Positions 1 to 5,333 of a DNA stretch of 6,424 nt are shown here, piece after piece. The notes under the pieces were generated by a model, which ran no database searches, was not told the origin of the DNA, and worked only from the letters and a program-made list of their open reading frames with translations. This stretch comes from Bacillota bacterium (GTDB lineage: Bacteria; Armatimonadota; Hebobacteria; Hebobacterales; Hebobacteraceae), in contig DAOVEW010000069.1 of NCBI GenBank assembly GCA_030668755.1, positions 1 to 6,424 on the forward strand, in the 5' to 3' direction. Every line of letters begins with the position of its first letter. The first letter of the stretch is position 1. The translations under genes were made by a program, and so were the position numbers.

Positions 1-92
1 CCTCATTGGCGGACCTCCGCAAGCGCCGGGGGCAGTGCCGCGGGGTGCGGGTGCGTCCGACCACCCCCCCGCGGCTGGAGTTCGACGTCTGA
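1..92 (+). CDS. C-terminal end of an upstream CDS (29 codons, unrecognised)
   Basis: The reading frame whose first full codon is at base 3 runs to a TGA at 90-92. Nearly every third position in it is G or C, which matches the codon use of the certain genes nearby and supports real coding. The visible residues are Arg-rich and end in PTTPPRLEFDV. No family can be named from so short a tail. The gene lies on the same strand as the glycoside hydrolase gene that follows, but 231 bp separates its stop from that gene's ATG and a candidate promoter lies between. They are therefore probably separate transcription units, although read-through is possible. Only the last part of the gene is in the window. 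Confidence 0.5.
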   Translation, partial: SLADLRKRRGQCRGVRVRPTTPPRLEFDV

Positions 93-202
93 GACCATTC
101 CTCCTGTCCGGCACTGCTGCGGCCCGCGGGCCGGTCTGCCGACGGCCCCCCCATAGCGACGCTCGGTCGGCGGCGACAACCTGAGAGCCCACCCGTGTTG
201 CC
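93..202. other. Non-coding spacer after the first stop
   Basis: I find no convincing gene in this spacer. It contains a perfect 12-bp palindrome, GGCCCGCGGGCC at 121-132, and a weak inverted repeat GCCGAC/GTCGGC at 138-143 and 166-171 with a 22-nt loop. Neither is followed by a T-run, so neither is supported as an intrinsic terminator. In DNA this GC-rich such motifs arise easily by chance. Confidence 0.4.
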
Positions 203-217
203 CGTGCAGCTTGCACG
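203..217. promoter_or_regulatory. Operator-like inverted repeat overlapping the -35 region
   Basis: CGTGCA at 203-208 and TGCACG at 212-217 form a perfect 6-bp inverted repeat around a 3-nt centre (GCT). The right arm overlaps the proposed -35 box of the glycoside hydrolase promoter. A short dyad at that place is typical of a binding site for a dimeric regulator (LacI or GntR type, for example) that blocks RNA polymerase. No regulator gene is in the window, so the assignment rests only on symmetry and position. Confidence 0.35.
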
Positions 218-239
218 TAGAGCGCCGAATGACTAACAT
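211..239 (+). promoter_or_regulatory. Candidate sigma70-type promoter for the glycoside hydrolase gene
   Basis: TTGCAC at 211-216 (-35-like, keeps TTG) and TAACAT at 234-239 (-10-like, keeps TA..AT) are separated by 17 nt, the preferred spacing. Around the -10 the DNA is locally A/T-richer than the surrounding sequence. The start of transcription would fall near 246, giving a leader of roughly 78 nt before the ATG at 324. The hexamer matches are moderate only, and the phylum's promoter consensus is unknown. Confidence 0.3.
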
Positions 240-240
240 A

Positions 241-254
241 CCACCCGTGGGTGG
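241..254. repeat. Compact inverted repeat at the predicted transcription start
   Basis: CCACCC at 241-246 and GGGTGG at 249-254 are perfect complements separated by GT. The dyad sits at the expected transcription start of the candidate promoter. It may be a second operator half or a stable hairpin at the 5' end of the transcript. A 2-nt loop is tight for an RNA hairpin, which favours a DNA-binding site or a chance palindrome. Confidence 0.3.
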
Positions 255-309
255 CAATGAGTGGATCGCGCCGGAGGGCGTGATGGGAAGAGAGCGATAG
301 CCCCGCAGC

Positions 310-315
310 GAGGAG
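310..315 (+). promoter_or_regulatory. Ribosome binding site that sets the glycoside hydrolase start at 324
   Basis: GAGGAG lies 8 nt upstream of the ATG at 324. The alternative in-frame GTG at 261 has no comparable Shine-Dalgarno sequence and would put 21 polar residues before the signal peptide. The site therefore decides the start. Confidence 0.65.
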
Positions 316-323
316 CTAACGCT

Positions 324-2981
324 ATGACGGGTCTGGCGCTGCGCATCATGCGCGGAAGCCCCGCGATGCTCGGAGTGATGCTCATGTGCGGGCGTGCCTG
401 CGGGCTTGAGGCCGAGGTCAGGACGCACCAGGGCTCGCCCATGATCTTTGTGGACGGGGAGCCGGTCAGTCCCCTCATGTTCTTTGGCTGGGCCAGATAC
501 GGCGGGCCGACGGTGAAGACGATTGACACGGAGTGGAAGGAGTACCACATCACCATCACGGCGCCGGAGGACAACGAGGGAAAGGCGGGGATCCACTTCC
601 GGGTGGGTGGCGCAGGGCCGGGAACAGTGTGGGCGGACAACGTCAAGTTCTACCCGGGACCGAAGGTCGAGGCGCCCGCGGAGAACTGGGCGCGTCAGGG
701 GGACTGGGAGGGCACGAGGGAGGAGATCAGCAGGGACTGGACGCTGTTCCAGGCGGAGTACGCGGGCGCTGAGGCCGAATGGACGCTCGACCCGGCGACG
801 AAGGTCACCCGAGCGCAGAGCCTGCGGATTGACATCAAGAACGCCGGCAAGGACCGGATGCACCTGCACTTCTTCCAGAGCGGGTACACGGTGAAGAAGG
901 GGGAGCGCTACACCTACTCGCTGTGGATGAAGGCCGACAAGCCGCGGGTCATTGACTTCATGGCGCTGCGCATAGGGGAGCCGTGGACGATCTACGGCGC
1001 GGCGAGAACCGATTACGAGGAGCAAGTGCGGCTGGCGCGCGAGGCCGGAGTGCACCTGCACAGCTTCGGAATCACGATGCCGTGGCCGAAGCCGGGCGCG
1101 GAGCCGAACTTCGCCGCCACGGATCGGGCGATCGAGCTGACGCTGGCGAACGACCCGGAGGCCCTGCTCCTGCCCCGGTTCGGGATGAACCCGCCGGGCT
1201 GGTGGCTGGACGCACATCCCGACGACAGGATGCTGTTCGACGACGGGCAGACGAGGAGCATGTCCATGGCCTCGGAGGCGTGGCGAGAGGAGATGCAGGA
1301 GCGCCTGAGGGCGCTGGTGCGGCACTGCGAAGAGAAGTACGGAGAGCACATGCTGGGCTACCATCCGTGCGGGCAGCACACGGGGGAGTGGTTCTACGAG
1401 AGGTCCTGGGAGCCGAGGCTGAGCGACTTCTCTGTGGCGATGAATCGCGGCTTCGCCCGGTGGGTGGAAGCGAAGTATCGGACGGTGGAGGCGCTTCGCG
1501 AGGCGTGGAACGACGAAGCCGTCAGTTTCGAGCCGGTCGCCGTGCCGAGCAAGGAGGAGCAGCTTCACACGGAGCTGGGGCTCTTCCGCGACCCGGCAGC
1601 CGAGCGCAAGGTCATCGACTACTTCGAGTACAAGCAGCTCGCGATGGAGGAGCCGCTGGAGACGATGGCGCGGGTCATCAAGGAGGAGACACAGGGCAAG
1701 AAGCTGGTCTGCCTGTTCTACGGGTACATCTTCGACATGCACGGTATTCCGATGGGCCCGCAGACCAGCGGGCACCTGGCGATGGCGAAGCTGGTCAAGT
1801 GCCCTGAGGTGGACATACTGTGCTCGCCGATATCGTACCTTGACCGGCAGCTGGGCGGCGCGGGCTGCTTCATGTGCGCGGTTGACACGGTCCGGGACGC
1901 GGGCAAGCTGTGGCTCAATGAGGACGACACGCGCACCTACCTGACCCCGGAGGACGCGGGCTTCGGACGAGTCGGCGCGCCGCAGGGGACGTTCTGGGTG
2001 CATCAGCGCAACTTCGCGCAGCTGTGGCCGCGGCGGCTGGCCTGCTGGTACATGGACCTGGGGGGCATCGGGTGGCTCAACGGCAAGGACATCTGGGACA
2101 ACATCGCGCCGCTGCAGAGCTACTACCAGGAGCACATCGAGGAGCCGGCCCGGTGGGCGCCGGAAGTGGCGCTGATCGTGGATGAGGTGAGCCCGCTCTA
2201 CACCAAGTGCACGCGGGACCTGCACTCGCCGCTCGTCTACCAGATGCGGAGCCAGTACTTCCGCATGGGGACGCCGTTCCGGATCAACCTGCTGAGCGAC
2301 CTGGTCGAGGGGAGGCTCGCGCCCGCCGAAGTGTACTTCTTCGCCAACTGCTTCCGCCTGGACAAGGCGCAGAGAGAGGCAGTCAAGGAGGCGATTCGCG
2401 GGAAGACGGCGGTGTTCTGCTACGGGAACGGGTTCCTGGGCGCTGAGGCCGCGGACGAGAACATGCGCGAGATCACAGGGATGCGGCTGGAGCAGCGGGA
2501 GCCGCCTGCGGACGCGAGCGTCCGCCCGGGAATGGTGACCCCGGAGGCTGGAGGCGGGCCACTCACAGAGGGGCTGGACGAGGACTTCGGCACCAAGACG
2601 GTGCTGGACCCACGGTGGGTTGTGAGCGAGGAGGGCGTGGAGATCGTCGGACGCTATGAGGACGGCTCAGTCGCGGTCGCGGCGAGGCAGACGCCCGAGG
2701 GCCTGCGAGTGTACGTGGGGGCGCTGCACTGTCCGGCGAGGCTGCTGCGGAACATCGTGAAGCGCTCGGGTGTGCACCTGTACGTAGACACGGATGACGT
2801 GCTGCTGACCGACAGCCGGTTTCTGTGCCTGAGCGCCAGCAGCAAGGGGCACAAAACCATCAGGCTGCCGGACAAGCGGGACGTCATCAGCGTTCCCGGA
2901 GGGCAGCGCGTCGCGCTGGGCGTGGACCGACTCGACCTGGACATGGAGCTGGGCGAGACACGGATGTTCGCGCTGAGGTGA
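324..2981 (+). CDS. Secreted GH42-like glycoside hydrolase (beta-galactosidase-type) with a CBM4/9-like insert
   Basis: This 885-residue protein is predicted to be exported and to hydrolyse glycosidic bonds in a glycan; the substrate is unknown. Residues 1 to about 28 look like a type I signal peptide. The barrel seems to begin with VDGEPVSPLMFFGWA (residues 43-57) and resume at TDYEEQVRLAREAGVH (from 229). Between them lie carbohydrate-binding-module segments at about 66-112 (TEWKEYHITITAP, VWADNVKFY) and 121-222 (SLRIDIKN, GERYTYSLWMKAD). Candidate catalytic glutamates are E355 in QHTGEWFYE (acid/base) and E533 in LWLNEDDTRTY (nucleophile), 178 residues apart as expected for GH42-like enzymes of clan GH-A. 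Residues about 612-730 resemble the beta-galactosidase middle (trimerisation) domain. A beta-rich tail follows, containing RLLRNIVKRSGVHLY. The protein is longer than the usual 650-700 residues because of the insert and tail. GH42-like is my reading; a neighbouring clan-A family is possible. Confidence 0.8.
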   Translation: MTGLALRIMRGSPAMLGVMLMCGRACGLEAEVRTHQGSPMIFVDGEPVSPLMFFGWARYGGPTVKTIDTEWKEYHITITAPEDNEGKAGIHFRVGGAGPGTVWADNVKFYPGPKVEAPAENWARQGDWEGTREEISRDWTLFQAEYAGAEAEWTLDPATKVTRAQSLRIDIKNAGKDRMHLHFFQSGYTVKKGERYTYSLWMKADKPRVIDFMALRIGEPWTIYGAARTDYEEQVRLAREAGVHLHSFGITMPWPKPGAEPNFAATDRAIELTLANDPEALLLPRFGMNPPGWWLDAHPDDRMLFDDGQTRSMSMASEAWREEMQERLRALVRHCEEKYGEHMLGYHPCGQHTGEWFYERSWEPRLSDFSVAMNRGFARWVEAKYRTVEALREAWNDEAVSFEPVAVPSKEEQLHTELGLFRDPAAERKVIDYFEYKQLAMEEPLETMARVIKEETQGKKLVCLFYGYIFDMHGIPMGPQTSGHLAMAKLVKCPEVDILCSPISYLDRQLGGAGCFMCAVDTVRDAGKLWLNEDDTRTYLTPEDAGFGRVGAPQGTFWVHQRNFAQLWPRRLACWYMDLGGIGWLNGKDIWDNIAPLQSYYQEHIEEPARWAPEVALIVDEVSPLYTKCTRDLHSPLVYQMRSQYFRMGTPFRINLLSDLVEGRLAPAEVYFFANCFRLDKAQREAVKEAIRGKTAVFCYGNGFLGAEAADENMREITGMRLEQREPPADASVRPGMVTPEAGGGPLTEGLDEDFGTKTVLDPRWVVSEEGVEIVGRYEDGSVAVAARQTPEGLRVYVGALHCPARLLRNIVKRSGVHLYVDTDDVLLTDSRFLCLSASSKGHKTIRLPDKRDVISVPGGQRVALGVDRLDLDMELGETRMFALR

Positions 2982-2988
2982 GCCGGCC

Positions 2989-3302
2989 TCACTGCAGCAC
3001 CGAGCAGCGATCCAGGGCTGTGACGAACTGCAGGGGGCCAGCCTCGTGCGGAGGCAGCCGTCCGCCGGGGAGCGTCCAGGTGGTCGTGCCATCGTCCGTC
3101 TCTGAGGTGATCTCGGGGAGCGCCGAGAGCTCCTGATCGGCGGCCAGCGGGATAGGGGCGACCGTGATGGTCGCGGGCAGGTTGAGCTGGCCGGTGTACG
3201 TGACGGCGGGGGCCGGCATGAGCTTGCTGCCGGAGCGGCCGGTCCAGCCGCGGCCGTAGCGCTCGATGTCGTGACGCTCGATCGCCGAGGGAGCCGCCCG
3301 GG
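2989..3302 (-). pseudogene. Unrecognised C-terminal protein fragment (beta-rich)
   Basis: On the minus strand a frame ending at the TGA at 2989-2991 shows very high G/C at third positions back to about 3302. The only ATG in it is at 3219 (76 residues), without a ribosome binding site, and the coding signal continues upstream of it. The gene therefore seems to have lost its start, through truncation or a frameshift near the 7-G run at 3300-3306. Visible residues include ERHDIERYGRGWTGRSGSK, TYTGQLNLPATITV and TTTWTLPGGRLPPHEAGP, alternating strands and turns. I do not recognise the family. Its stop lies only 7 bp from the convergent stop of the glycoside hydrolase gene, so no terminator fits between them. 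It follows the methylase-like ORF at 3315-3506 on the same strand. Confidence 0.45.
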
Positions 3303-3314
3303 GGGGCGGGCCGC

Positions 3315-3506
3315 TCAGTTCCCGATACTCTCCTCGATGATCGCGATCTCGGCGGGGCGGAGGCCGTAGAGCGCATACACGATGCGGTCGATGAGCGCGT
3401 CGGTCGCGGCCAAGGCCTGGTTGATGGCGTCGAGCTTGTGCAGCGACTCGTCGTACTCGGCCTCGATGCGCTCCTGGATCGGGCGGCCGCGTGGGTGGGC
3501 GGTCAT
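3315..3506 (-). CDS. 63-residue ORF like the extreme C-terminus of Eco57I-type DNA methylases
   Basis: The ORF starts at ATG 3506 and ends at TGA 3315. It is predicted to be helical: a charged helix (IQERIEAEYDESLHKLDAI) and then ATDALIDRIVYALYGLRPAE and IAIIEE. The pattern 'D.LID.IVY.LYGL...EIAI.E' is the familiar last segment of large class I SAM-dependent DNA methylases and type IIG restriction-modification enzymes. There it packs behind the target-recognition domain. No catalytic part is present. The upstream neighbour on the same strand (3557 onward) is also a methylase C-terminal region, 50 bp away. The ORF may be a leftover of a second methylase, the last exon-like piece of the same broken gene, or a free small protein. 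The Shine-Dalgarno sequence is weak (AAAGA). Confidence 0.5.
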   Translation of the reverse strand: MTAHPRGRPIQERIEAEYDESLHKLDAINQALAATDALIDRIVYALYGLRPAEIAIIEESIGN

Positions 3507-3556
3507 CGTCTTTCGATTCGCGGCCGAGCACAGGCGCCCACACAGGTCAGCATGCT

Positions 3557-4260
3557 TCAGTGATACCTCTCGCCGGGCTCGAAGAGCCTGATTCTCGGGC
3601 TGCGGGTCGGCTCCCAGGGCCGTCGTGGGTTGGCAGCGTTCTCGTCAAGTGGGAACTGCGTCATGCGGCGGCGGATGATGCGTCTGAGTGTGGCCGGCAT
3701 CTGGAATGCTTCGAAGACGGCTTCATCGATCTCCTGGGTAAGGCGGAGGTACTCCTCACGTGCGCGGTCCCGCGCCGCGAGGGCGTTGCCATGCTGCCGA
3801 AGCAGGCCGAGAACCGCTGCACGGTCGGGAACCGGCAGAGCCTCGACTTCCGCGCGTGGCAGGCGTCCGGCGCTCTCGGCGGCGCCGGCAGGTGAATCTG
3901 CAGGAAGTCCAGTAGATGCGGCTCATCGCTGGTGATGACAATAGACCGTGTCAGGCGGAGCCGCTCCGGCTCCTCCCGGTCGATGTGCAGGGTCGCCGCG
4001 GACAATCCGACGTCCTCCGGCCATCCCGGCCACCTCACCGGCCAGGCCGCCAGCGAGCTGGCGGGACCGACGGCCTCGAGCAGATGGCCCCACAGATCGA
4101 GGTCAAGGGGAGCCGCAAGGCTGGCCTGCTCGGTTGCGGCGGCGACCAGGTCCTGCAGGTTGGCGGCCGTTGCGGAGTCGAGACGTGGGCACGGCAGGGA
4201 ATTGAGCGTACGAGGATAGACTGTGTAGTCGCGGCGCCCGCCACCTGCGACCCCTGCCCG
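3557..4260 (-). pseudogene. Frameshifted C-terminal/target-recognition remnant of an Eco57I-like DNA methylase
   Basis: The minus strand from about 4260 reads RRDYTVYPRTLNSLPCPRL, a motif typical of the target-recognition region of Eco57I-like N6-adenine methylases ('YPRTL..LP.P'). It continues through EPERLRLTRSIVITSDEPHL to LLDFLQIHLPA. At about 3887 the frame changes: the coding signal moves by one base to GAAESAGRLPRAEVEALPVP and EEYLRLTQEIDEAVFEAFQM, and ends with PRIRLFEPGERYH and a TGA at 3557-3559. The shift equals one missing base in the GC-only stretch 3881-3888. The catalytic domain with its NPPY and SAM-binding motifs is absent. At the 5' side the sequence runs into a plus-strand caspase-like fragment, so the gene is both truncated and frameshifted. 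The upstream boundary is approximate, 4236 to 4305. It is unlikely to be active. Confidence 0.55.
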
Positions 4261-4266
4261 AAGGAA

Positions 4267-4434
4267 GACGAAGGCATACCAGCGGGCGAGGGCGGCAAGG
4301 AGCTTACGGTGCTGCGACTGGCCGAGTGGGTGGGCGAGCGGGTCGCCGAGCTGACATCGGACCGGCAGCACCCTTACATCCCTTTGCTGACCGAGTTCCC
4401 AGTGGGCCGCCCGCTGCTGTACGGGGGCCCCTGA
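4267..4434 (+). pseudogene. C-terminal remnant of a caspase-like (peptidase C14) protein
   Basis: The plus strand encodes GKELTVLRLAEWVGERVAEL, then TSDRQHPYIPL and FPVGRPLLYGGP, ending in a TGA at 4432-4434. Third positions are overwhelmingly G or C. The pattern 'GELTV.ELA.YV..RV.ELT.GRQHP' followed by a short tail is what I know from the end of bacterial caspase/metacaspase domains. The catalytic His-Cys part lies upstream in that family and is missing here, because 5' of about 4267 the sequence becomes the antisense of the methylase remnant. Only about 55 residues survive. Such proteases often act as effectors in defence or cell-death systems. The family call rests on a short motif, and the opposite strand also stays open here. 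Confidence 0.4.
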
Positions 4435-4544
4435 CGGATGTCCTTCCCAAGAACTCGCGTTGCCTGGAATTGGCGGCTTCCTCAGCATCCGAGGTGGCCG
4501 GGCGGCTCATCTGCAAGAGGGGACCGAAATCGTCATTCTGCGCC
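4435..4544. other. Spacer without a recognisable gene
   Basis: Between the caspase-like stop and the transposase fragment I see no domain, RNA gene or clear repeat. The base composition drops towards even third-position use, and the short open frames crossing it lack the codon bias of the real genes. It may be the former leader of the insertion element whose transposase fragment follows. Confidence 0.4.
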
Positions 4545-4717
4545 ATCCTGGATGTGGTCTGTGGACGTGCGAGGGTCCTACGGACCTCCCTGTCTCCTCT
4601 CGGGGTTGGCGTACCTACGCGAAGGTCGCCGCAGTTCGAGGTCATCGCACTTCGGCATCAACTGACCGTCTATCAGCGGTCAGTGACCAGGTCCGGCGCC
4701 AAGCCAGCGGACTGGCT
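4545..4717 (+). pseudogene. N-terminal fragment of an integrase-type (IS3/IS481-like) transposase
   Basis: The frame starting ATC CTG GAT reads ILDVVCGRARVLRTSL, followed by FEVIALRHQLTVYQRSVTR and then SGAKPADW. It matches the well-known N-terminal pattern of integrase-core transposases common in environmental bacteria: a hydrophobic start, then 'EN.ALRHQL.VLQRS.KRP.L.PADRLLW'. Homology stops at PADW, exactly where the TGACC end of the 147-bp element begins at 4718. Everything downstream (the rest of the helix-turn-helix region and the DDE catalytic core) is missing, so it cannot be active. I see no start codon with a ribosome binding site, and the 5' boundary is approximate. The disruption next to an IS-like end suggests one element landed in, or recombined with, another. 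Confidence 0.55.
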
Positions 4718-4864
4718 TGACCTTGCCCCCGGGCACGGGCCCTGGTACGATCTTGGTGTTGCAGGCGCCCGGGCTGCAAGCTCCGCTACGCTGGGCCTAT
4801 CGCCCAGGGCTGCGTAAGGCCGAAGTACCACATAAGAACTGGCACCACTATAGGGGGCAGGTCA
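4718..4864. mobile_element. 147-bp IS3-like terminal-repeat element (MITE-like or internally deleted IS)
   Basis: The left end TGACCTTGCCCCC (4718-4730) and the right end, read on the minus strand as TGACCTGCCCCC (4864-4853), form a near-perfect inverted repeat that differs by one T. The element begins with TG and ends with CA, as IS3-family elements do. The right end continues TATAGTGG, which resembles the terminal sequence of IS3 as I remember it. No transposase is encoded within 147 bp, so it is non-autonomous or internally deleted. The adjoining 3-bp flanks differ (GCT left, GCG right), so there is no target duplication. The left flank is the transposase fragment and the right flank is the interrupted oxidoreductase gene, which points to deletion or recombination at the element. 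Confidence 0.5.
4759..4807. repeat. Two small hairpins inside the IS-like element
   Basis: TTGCAG (4759-4764) pairs with CTGCAA (4774-4779) across a 9-nt loop. CTGGGC (4791-4796) pairs with GCCCAG (4802-4807) across the 5-nt loop CTATC. There are no T-runs after them. Such internal structure is common in MITE-like elements. The second could also act as a weak transcription-stop structure, but nothing confirms that. Confidence 0.35.
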
Positions 4865-5309
4865 GCGTGACGATGGCCCGGGCATCCACAAGGGTCGAGG
4901 CGAAGGGCTTGTCCACGAAGGTGGGAATGCCGGCGGTGAGAAAGGGCATGGCAAGCTCCAGGTGATCGCCGCCGCCGCCGTCGCAGTCCGAGATGAACAC
5001 CGCGTCAATGCCCTCGGTCATCTCCTCCACGGTCTCGCAGACTCGCGGCCGGCCGGAGAAGGTCTCCGAGAATCGCTCCGCGCGCTCGCGCTCGTAGTCG
5101 TAGCACTTGACGATCTCGAAGCCGCTCACCGTCGGAAGCTTGTCGAGCTTGAACGGGTTGTAGATGTCCTGGTAGTAGTGGGCGACGATGTAGTCGTATT
5201 CGACCAGCTTCTCCGGCACCAGATGCTTTGCGTCCATCTGCGCCCCGAAGTAGTAGCCGTGGGTGTCGCACCGAATCAGGCCCACTCGGATCGTCTTGCG
5301 CTCTGCCAT
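4848..5309 (-). CDS. Gfo/Idh/MocA-family oxidoreductase, truncated after residue 148
   Basis: The family comprises NAD(P)-dependent dehydrogenases of sugars, inositols and related compounds, usually 330-400 residues in the cytoplasm. Here the N-terminal Rossmann part is present: KTIRVGLIRCDTHGYYFGAQ (residues 5-24), where the usual GxGxxG loop is replaced by a CDTHGYYFG variant that I know from a family subgroup; then FEIVKCYDYERERAERF (64-80), VFISDCDGGGGDHLELA and the DKP motif (D133-K134-P135) with the conserved lysine. Residue 148 is the last native one. Codon 149 straddles base 4865/4864, where the IS-like end begins, and the tail LTCPL plus the TAG come from that element. The substrate-binding C-terminal domain is gone, so activity is unlikely. 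The start ATG at 5309 has a strong AAAGGAG site 6 nt upstream, and the gene sits 24 bp downstream of the cyclase gene, as in an operon. Confidence 0.8.
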   Translation of the reverse strand: MAERKTIRVGLIRCDTHGYYFGAQMDAKHLVPEKLVEYDYIVAHYYQDIYNPFKLDKLPTVSGFEIVKCYDYERERAERFSETFSGRPRVCETVEEMTEGIDAVFISDCDGGGGDHLELAMPFLTAGIPTFVDKPFASTLVDARAIVTLTCPL

Positions 5310-5315
5310 ATCGTG

Positions 5316-5322
5316 CTCCTTT
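5316..5322 (-). promoter_or_regulatory. Ribosome binding site of the truncated oxidoreductase
   Basis: AAAGGAG on the minus strand, 6 nt before the ATG at 5309, is a near-ideal Shine-Dalgarno sequence. It lies wholly in the 24-bp gap after the cyclase stop, which fits translation from one polycistronic message. Confidence 0.6.
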
Positions 5323-5333
5323 GCTGCACTCGC

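Noticed and set aside
257..300. Two tiny leader ORFs (ATG 257 to TGA 283, and ATG 283 to TAG 300)
   Set aside because: They have 8 and 5 codons, no convincing ribosome sites and no attenuator features; most likely chance.
261..323. GTG at 261 as the start of the glycoside hydrolase
   Set aside because: It has no good ribosome binding site and would put polar residues before the signal peptide; ATG 324 has GAGGAG at the right distance.
983..1807. Plus-strand 274-codon open frame inside the glycoside hydrolase gene
   Set aside because: It is an out-of-frame Gly/Ala/Arg-rich shadow without family features.
3..2225. Very long minus-strand open frame (740 codons) opposite the glycoside hydrolase gene
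   Set aside because: It has no recognisable motif, is rich in Arg, Pro and Leu as expected for antisense of GC-rich coding DNA, and overlaps a gene with clear domains on the other strand.
2654..3376. Minus-strand 240-codon frame spanning the glycoside hydrolase end
   Set aside because: It is antisense to the gene in its second half and a shadow of the adjacent minus-strand frames in its first half; the residue composition is not protein-like.
3916..4266. Plus-strand open frame upstream of the caspase-like tail
   Set aside because: This part reads as antisense of the methylase remnant; only the portion after about 4267 has protein-like content.
4791..4807. Hairpin CTGGGC/GCCCAG as an intrinsic terminator
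   Set aside because: No T-run follows on either strand, and it lies inside the mobile element.
4717..4965. Plus-strand 82-codon frame across the IS-like element and into the oxidoreductase gene
   Set aside because: It crosses the element boundary and runs antisense to a certain gene; no motif.
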